DNA from: Pseudomonas entomophila
Lineage (GTDB): Bacteria; Pseudomonadota; Gammaproteobacteria; Pseudomonadales; Pseudomonadaceae
Reading direction: 5' to 3'
DNA: 64,000 bases
NCBI RefSeq assembly: GCF_013523165.1
Contig: NZ_JAAMQI010000010.1
Span: forward strand, 99,851 to 163,850
Shown here: in pieces, positions 59,272 through 64,000 of the stretch
Layout: every line of letters begins with the position of its first letter
Numbering within the stretch: position 1 is the first letter of the stretch
Notes under the pieces: model-generated
Seen by the model: only the letters and a program-made list of their open reading frames with translations
Databases searched by the model: none
What the model was told of the DNA's origin: nothing
Made by a program: the position numbers and the translations under genes

Positions 59272-59841
59272 TCAGTGACGGTGTTGACGGGTGACCCCGG
59301 CGTCGTAGTGCGTGGTGATTTGGCGCCAGCCCTGGGCGGCGAGCGCCTGGGGCGTCAGCGCACCGGGCAGCGAGCCACCGGTCTCGCGCAGCAGCCAGAC
59401 GTCGGCCGAGGCCTCGAGCGCTCCAGGCGACAGCATCAGCAGGTCGCCCGCGACCTGGCGGTCCTGGCTGCGCCCCAGATAGGCCCCTGTGTCGAGCCGC
59501 GTCCAACGATGGCCGCCACGGCTGGCACTGCTGGCGTCGGCCACGAACGGGGGCAGGCCCGCGTCGGCGAGTTGCGCGACGTCGGGCAGATGGCCTTCTT
59601 CCGCGTGCAGCAGACGAATCTCGTCGAAAGCCACGTGCAGGTCGGTGAACAGGCCTTGCTCGGCCGGGCTCAGGTCGCGTCGCGCGTCGACCTGGTGCGC
59701 GGCGAAGCGCACCTCGTCTTCACGCTCGCCGCGCAGCGCCACCACCGTGCCGGCCACGGCCACGATCAGCAGCGCGACCAGCAGGACGTACAACGACTCA
59801 TGCCCGGCACCGGCCGGGCGCACGACCTGGGTACGGCTCAT
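59272..59841 (-). CDS. Bitopic protein of the metal operon (DUF6162-like)
   Basis: A 189-aa protein with one N-terminal membrane helix (YVLLVALLIVAVAGTVVAL), then a periplasmic domain containing FDEIRLLHAEEGHLPDVAQL, RGGHRWTRLDTGAYLGRS, and a His-rich tail (RQHRH). The His/Glu residues hint at metal handling. Probably DUF6162, known only from such operons. Overlaps the preceding small gene by 4 bases. Confidence 0.7.
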   Translation of the reverse strand: MSRTQVVRPAGAGHESLYVLLVALLIVAVAGTVVALRGEREDEVRFAAHQVDARRDLSPAEQGLFTDLHVAFDEIRLLHAEEGHLPDVAQLADAGLPPFVADASSASRGGHRWTRLDTGAYLGRSQDRQVAGDLLMLSPGALEASADVWLLRETGGSLPGALTPQALAAQGWRQITTHYDAGVTRQHRH

Positions 59842-60158
59842 GGCTCACCGATGTCGGCGTGGTCGACTTCCACCACGTGGCCGGGGCCGGCATCGAACAG
59901 CACGTAGAACTCGCCCTCAGGGCGCTTGAAGGTCAGGCTCGAGTCGTCGCCCAGCTTGCCGCCGGCCAGCACCTGTTCGTCGTAGCCGATCACATCGAGG
60001 GTCACCCCCGGTGCGCCGCTGCCGTCGGAAAAACCGCCGGTGCACTTGATCTGGCCGGCGTCCACCGGCGCGCACTCGCACATCGGGTTGTGCGCCAGGG
60101 CGGGCGTTGCGGCCAGCAGCAGGAGCGGCAGGGTGAAAAAGCGCACTGCAGGGGTCAT
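59838..60158 (-). CDS. Small periplasmic protein with Cys-rich N-terminus
   Basis: A 106-aa exported protein (signal MTPAVRFFTLPLLLLAATPA ... LAH). The mature N-terminus HNPMCECAPVDAGQIKCTGG has three Cys and a His close together, a likely metal-binding site. The rest (DVIGYDEQVLAGGKLGDDSS, FYVLFDAGPGHVVEVDH) resembles a beta-sandwich carrier domain. Starts 4 bases inside the end of the preceding gene. The family is not characterised, but context says metal uptake. Confidence 0.75.
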   Translation of the reverse strand: MTPAVRFFTLPLLLLAATPALAHNPMCECAPVDAGQIKCTGGFSDGSGAPGVTLDVIGYDEQVLAGGKLGDDSSLTFKRPEGEFYVLFDAGPGHVVEVDHADIGEP

Positions 60159-60694
60159 TTCTTGGCTCCTTGTTGGTTCAGCCAGGCAACGGTGGCCGGC
60201 GAGGCCTGGGCCAGCGGGACCGAGGCCTGGTGCAGGCTGCCGTCCCAGCCTTCGATGCTGATCCAGACCTCGGCGTCGGGCCGGGTACGTGGCGGGATGG
60301 GCAATGAGGTGATCATGCGGTACGGCGGGCCGAAGAAGATCGTCCCGGCCGCGCGCAGGCTGCGCGGCTTGCCGATGCGCAGGTAGACGGCCTTGGCGCC
60401 GTCGATGCAGGTCGAGCACAGGGCAGCGTTGAACAGCTTGAAATGCCCGGCCGGGCCATCGGCCTGGGGCGCTTCGTCCCGAAACTCGGCCAGGTCGATG
60501 CGGTAGGGCCCCACCTGGATGTCCTTGACGAGGTTCGCCCCCAGGCCACCTTCGCCGCGAAACAGCTTGGCGTCGGCGAAGTACTTGGGCATGAAGCCCA
60601 GAGGGATCAGGATCAGCAGGATGTTCAGGTGAAAGCGCCATTTCAGCCAGAACTGGCGCACGGGGCTGGGGTGCAGGGTCTGGGCCTGGCTCAT
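60155..60694 (-). CDS. Membrane-anchored accessory protein of the metal operon
   Basis: A 179-aa protein with one N-terminal membrane helix (WRFHLNILLILIPLGFMPKY) and a periplasmic domain having a CxxC motif (NAALCSTCIDGAKAVYLRIG). The CxxC could bind metal or be redox-active. Overlaps its neighbours by 4 bases on both sides. No known family recognised. Confidence 0.72.
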   Translation of the reverse strand: MSQAQTLHPSPVRQFWLKWRFHLNILLILIPLGFMPKYFADAKLFRGEGGLGANLVKDIQVGPYRIDLAEFRDEAPQADGPAGHFKLFNAALCSTCIDGAKAVYLRIGKPRSLRAAGTIFFGPPYRMITSLPIPPRTRPDAEVWISIEGWDGSLHQASVPLAQASPATVAWLNQQGAKK

Positions 60695-61881
60695 GGTTGC
60701 GCCTCCACGGCGGTGTCGAGGTGCTGGCTGCGCGGACGGACGCCACGCTCGCTCCGCTTGAGCACGGCGGCGGTGGCCTGGGCGGTGCGCTTGGTCCAGA
60801 TCAGCAGCCCGCTGAGGACCATCAGCGTCAGCACCAGGCCGAAGAAGAACCAGATCAGCTTGATCGGCAGGCCGCCGAAGTCGCCGGTGTGCAAGGGGCG
60901 CATGGACTCGGTGACGAATTCCAGGGCCGAGCGGTCCTCGAGCAGGAACTGGCTGTCCACGCGGCGGGTGTAGGGGTTGACGTCGGCGCTCTGGAACATC
61001 AGCGGGTACCAGCCGCGCCCGCCCAGGCTCACGTGGCTGTAGGCGGTGGCGGGCAGGGCGACGAAGCTGATGTCCAGGCCAGGGATCTGCGCGCTGGCGA
61101 TGCGTGCCGCCTCGTCCAGGTCGATACGCGGCGCAGGCAGGCCGTCGGCGGTGCGCGGTACGTCCTCGCGGGCGATCACGGGCACCACCGGCTCGCTGGA
61201 GATCGTGATGTGGTTGTCGCCGAGGATCGCCTGGATCAGGAACCACGTGCCGGTGATCGAGATGACCGCGACGAACCAGATCGACCAGACCCCGGCCAGG
61301 CGGTGCACGTCGCCCCAGAAGATGCGCGAACCATGTCCGGTGCGCACCGGCTTGAAGAAGCCGCGCCAGAACTTCTTGTACACCACCAGCCCGGTGACCA
61401 GCGAGGCGAGCATCGGCAGGCCGAGCAGCGACACCAGGTACCAGCCCCAGCTGTAGCCGTTGGTGAACGGCACCAGCCACCAGCCATGCAGCGCCCGGGT
61501 GAACTGCTCGAAGCTGAAGTCCGGGCTCTTGCCTTGGATCGCGCCGGTGTAGGGGTTCACGTACAGCGTCGGGGCGGTGCCATCGGGGAAGGTGACTGCG
61601 GCATTGAGTGCGAAGTGCGAGCCATCCGGTTGGCCAAGCGAACGCACGGCCATGGCCGGCTCTGCCTTGTGCAGGGCATCGAGGATCTGCTGGTAGCTCA
61701 GGCGCTCGGCCTCGTCGCTCGGCTTGCTGGCGCGCACGTCCGGGTTGGCCAGCCAGACGATCTCCTGGCTCACCACTGCCAGCATGCCGGTGAAGCAGAC
61801 GATCAGCACGAAGAACCAGATGGGCAGCGCCAGCCAGCTGTGGACCAGGAACCAGAGTTTCGAGCGTGATTTTTTGGACAT
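60691..61881 (-). CDS. PepSY-associated TM protein
   Basis: A 396-aa inner-membrane protein with four helices: KLWFLVHSWLALPIWFFVLI at the N-terminus, LVSLLGLPMLASLVTGLVVY, VWSIWFVAVISITGTWFLIQ and LIWFFFGLVLTLMVLSGLLI. Its PepSY_TM pattern includes His residues (VHSWLALP, ALHGWWLVP, DVHRLAGVW) that may bind haem or metal. PepSY_TM proteins act in ferric-siderophore or metal reduction in several systems. First gene of the eight-gene operon. Confidence 0.88.
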   Translation of the reverse strand: MSKKSRSKLWFLVHSWLALPIWFFVLIVCFTGMLAVVSQEIVWLANPDVRASKPSDEAERLSYQQILDALHKAEPAMAVRSLGQPDGSHFALNAAVTFPDGTAPTLYVNPYTGAIQGKSPDFSFEQFTRALHGWWLVPFTNGYSWGWYLVSLLGLPMLASLVTGLVVYKKFWRGFFKPVRTGHGSRIFWGDVHRLAGVWSIWFVAVISITGTWFLIQAILGDNHITISSEPVVPVIAREDVPRTADGLPAPRIDLDEAARIASAQIPGLDISFVALPATAYSHVSLGGRGWYPLMFQSADVNPYTRRVDSQFLLEDRSALEFVTESMRPLHTGDFGGLPIKLIWFFFGLVLTLMVLSGLLIWTKRTAQATAAVLKRSERGVRPRSQHLDTAVEAQP

Positions 61882-62381
61882 GGTGAGCAGGCAACCTGGA
61901 TGTCGCGGTGTCGATGGGGGCTTGGCGTACCGCGCTCAGGGGAAAACCACACCCTGGGCGAAGCCTGGGGATTTAACCCTAAAGACGAACGAGAATCGAA
62001 ACTCCTCGCAACTTATGTGCAAGTAAATGTTTCTGATGTGGAAAGGTTGGAGGGGGTACGGCTGCTTTCTTTGCTCGGGCATGCGCCATTGCACACGCGA
62101 CGCAGGACGCCGCCAGGACCTGTTCCCTGGCAGGTTTTCAGTGATCGTGTGCGGGGCTTGCCGGCGATAGAACCTGCGTAGGAGTGAGGTGATCGCTGCC
62201 ATGGCGGGCACGCTCGAGTCGTGCCTGGCGCAGGGAATGGATGGTTTCATGGGCGCTGGAGGCCCAAGCGCGGCCGGCGCGGCATCCCAGCCCGGTCATG
62301 GTCGTACCGCCGTGGTTCAGGCTGGCGCGTGTGGACCCGCAGGGCCCACGAGGTCAGCCCCACCTGCTCGTTGCGTGCCCC
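61882..62381. other. Intergenic region upstream of the metal operon
   Basis: Contains the presumed operon promoter in the AT-richer part 61970-62040; no convincing Fur or Zur box was found by eye. A REP-like core (GGGGCTTGCCGGCGATAG) lies at 62153-62170. No gene is supported in 61882-62381. Confidence 0.5.
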
Positions 62382-63311
62382 TTAGTCTGCCGCCAACCCA
62401 TTACGCGCATGACGGTCGGCCTTGTATTGCAGGGCAGAGGCCGGAGCAGGCTTGGCGCTGCCGGTTTCCAGCCACTGGCGCAGGCGGCTGGCATCGGCGA
62501 AATGGGTGTACTTGCCGAAGGCGTCGAGGATGACCATGGCGACCGGGCGATTGTCCATGCGTGTCAACAGCACCAGGCAGTGGCCTGCTTCGTTGGTGAA
62601 GCCGGTCTTTGTCAGCTTGATGTCCCAGTTGCTCTTGTTGACCAGGTGGTCGGTGTTGCGAAAGCCCAGGGTGTAGTTGGGCTTGCGGAAGGCCACGGTC
62701 TTCTCCCGCGTGGTCGACAGCTCGCTGAGCAAGGGGTAGTTGCGCGCGGCCAGCAGCAGCTTGCTGAGGTCACGGGCCGTGGAGACGTTCTGGGTCGACA
62801 GCCCCGTGGGCTCGACGTAGCGCGTATGGCTCATGCCCAGGCTGCGGGCCTTGGCGTTCATGGCCTTGATGAACGCGGCATAGCCCCCGGGATAATGGTT
62901 GGCCAGGGTGTTGGCCGCGCGGTTTTCCGAGGACATCAAGGTGATCAGCAAGGTTTCGCGACGGTCCAGCTCGCTGCCCAGGCGCACGCGCGAATACACC
63001 CCCTTCATGTCGGGGTTGTTGGCGATCGTCATGGTCAGCATCTCGTCCATCGGCTGCTTGGCGTCCAGCACGACCATGGCGGTCATCAGCTTGGTCACCG
63101 AGGCGATGGGAGCGACCCGGTCGGCATGGCTGGCGTACAGCTCCTTGCGCGTATTCAGGTCGATCAGCAGGGCACTGCCCGAAGCCAGGTGCAGCGCGCT
63201 CGGATCGCGTTGGGTGGCCGCCGCTGGCTGAGCGGCAAGCGCCGTGCCGGGCAGCAGGGTCGAGGTCGTGAGCAACGCAAGCAGGCTGAGCAAAGGAAGG
63301 GCGGTTTTCAC
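62382..63311 (-). CDS. pbpG: D-alanyl-D-alanine endopeptidase PbpG (PBP7-type)
   Basis: A 309-aa periplasmic low-molecular-weight penicillin-binding protein that cuts D-Ala-meso-DAP cross-links. Signal peptide [20 protein letters not shown] ... ALA. Catalytic motifs are intact: Ser71-Val-Thr-Lys74 ([14 protein letters not shown]), Ser128-Glu-Asn130 and Lys235-Thr-Gly237 ([14 protein letters not shown]). The GTG at 63311 gives the usual family N-terminus; an in-frame ATG at 63341 would add ten residues and bury the signal. Monocistronic. Confidence 0.92.
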   Translation of the reverse strand: MKTALPLLSLLALLTTSTLLPGTALAAQPAAATQRDPSALHLASGSALLIDLNTRKELYASHADRVAPIASVTKLMTAMVVLDAKQPMDEMLTMTIANNPDMKGVYSRVRLGSELDRRETLLITLMSSENRAANTLANHYPGGYAAFIKAMNAKARSLGMSHTRYVEPTGLSTQNVSTARDLSKLLLAARNYPLLSELSTTREKTVAFRKPNYTLGFRNTDHLVNKSNWDIKLTKTGFTNEAGHCLVLLTRMDNRPVAMVILDAFGKYTHFADASRLRQWLETGSAKPAPASALQYKADRHARNGLAAD

Positions 63312-63544
63312 ATCGAAGCTCACTAGAAAAGGGTCTGTCATTGGCCGGCCAGGGAGTCCCGCTGACGAGGCGCTGGCATTCTGGAGGATGGCCGTGAGGC
63401 TGTCGATTGCCGTGTGAGGGAAGTGGAGTAGATGAACGAAAGTTAATCGAGGCAGGAGGCGGCAGGCATCGAGCCGCACGCTGCAAGCCAGCCTCCACAA
63501 GCCTTCATTCCAATCGACTAGCTGTCATCAGCCTACTGACTGAC

Positions 63545-63590
63545 CACCCTGTGTGGAGCGGGCCTGCCCGCAATGCAGGCGGCGCCTGAA
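63545..63590. repeat. REP element next to the IS110-type element
   Basis: CCCTGTGTGGAGCGGGCCTG followed by CCCGCAATGCAGGCGG, a standard REP unit with small changes, about 95 bases beyond the transposase stop. REP sequences are known targets of IS110-family elements in P. putida. Confidence 0.75.
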
Positions 63591-63683
63591 CAGGCCTAAT
63601 CGCGGCACAGGGGCCGCACAGATGACCGCGATAGCCTCCAATTCCGCGCGGTGGGGCTACGGGTGTAGATACCGTCTTGATCC

Positions 63684-64000
63684 TCACATCGCAAGTGCGA
63701 TCTGAGGGTCGAATGGTTTGTCGGATTTCACCACGCCATACACCAGGTGCAGCAGCTTGCGCATGGCCGCACAGACGATCTGTTTGTACGCCTTGCGTCG
63801 ATTGCCAAGCCGCTCGGCCATTGCCTTGATGACCGGGTTGAAGCGCATCGAAACCGTTCCAGCCATGAACAAGCCTGCCCGCAGCCTGGACGAGCCAACG
63901 CGCGAGATGGTCGTTTGGCCAACCTTATCTCCTGACTGATGAACCATCGGGTTCAGCCCAGCGAACGCAACGATGGCAGAGGGACTTTCGTACTTCAGCG
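63684..64000 (-). mobile_element. IS110-family transposase, C-terminal part (partial at right edge)
   Basis: The C-terminal Transposase_20 domain is visible: LKYESPSAIVAFAGLNPMVH, HQSGDKVGQTTISRVGSSRL, RAGLFMAGTVSMRFNPVIKA and AAMRKLLHLVYGVVKSDKPF. The AGLNP...SG...I...G...R pattern and the MRKLLH end are characteristic of IS110/IS1111 elements, which use a RuvC-like DEDD domain and a Ser. The frame is open to base 64000, so most of the gene lies outside. Nearby genes show no sign of truncation by it. Confidence 0.9.

Noticed and set aside
61960..62045. Fur or Zur box upstream of the metal operon
   Set aside because: Several AT-rich strings (for example GAGAATCGAAACTC) were examined, but none matches either consensus well enough to report as a feature.

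Overview
The window is GC-rich chromosomal DNA from a fluorescent Pseudomonas, most likely the Pseudomonas putida group. The evidence is the mfd / gap / sthA / lolCDE neighbourhood, the pncAB-nrtR block, many P. putida-type REP elements (GCGGGCAAGCCCGC core followed by TCCCACAGG, and the variant GCTGGCTTGCCAGC), and start codons and Shine-Dalgarno sites typical of the genus. No rRNA, tRNA, CRISPR array or prophage was seen. The left edge cuts a SNF2-family helicase and the right edge cuts an IS110-family transposase.

Layout. 1-14.8 kb is core housekeeping: a leftward operon mfd-csiV-SNF2 helicase, a divergent long-form GAPDH, soluble transhydrogenase sthA, a glycerophosphodiesterase, a PilZ-like protein and the lipoprotein-release system lolC-lolD-lolE. 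15-26 kb is a string of single genes: aldo/keto reductase, methyltransferase, Tat-exported class A beta-lactamase, ABC exporter, esterase, APC permease, DUF4142 and DUF2238 proteins, and a bitopic membrane protein starting at TTG. 26.7-28.8 kb is a translationally coupled three-gene envelope operon (DUF3618, Holin-X-like, small one-TM protein). 29.7-31.2 kb is a TPP riboswitch followed by two different TenA proteins, one without and one with the catalytic Cys. 31.5-39.8 kb holds amino-acid/amine uptake and regulation: MocR regulator, two permeases, chromate transporter, C-N hydrolase and LuxR regulator.

41.3-43.6 kb is a low-GC patch with a MazEF toxin-antitoxin pair, arfB, and an uncharacterised two-gene cassette (HicA-like small protein plus an HTH protein) behind a 46-bp interrupted palindrome. 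This cassette is the best candidate for an undescribed system. 43.8-46.5 kb is NAD salvage (pncB, pncA) with its regulator nrtR and an operator-like palindrome between them. 47.8-51.7 kb is a complete curli secretion locus (csgE-F-A-G-B-C/H, leftward) whose CsgA is 382 aa and whose upstream region carries repeated TTGACGYCA motifs. 52.0-55.2 kb contains an uncharacterised Cys-motif protein, a degenerate MbtH-like protein coupled to a type II thioesterase, an isochorismatase-like hydrolase, and a DUF1615 lipoprotein that appears to start at CTG.

55.8-61.9 kb is a tightly coupled eight-gene leftward metal-acquisition operon: PepSY membrane protein, three small accessory proteins, a ZnuA-type binding protein, ATPase, permease and a second binding-protein homologue that has lost most ligand histidines. 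62.4-64 kb has pbpG, a REP element and the IS110-type element.

Every functional statement rests on family recognition by eye from translations. No database search was run.
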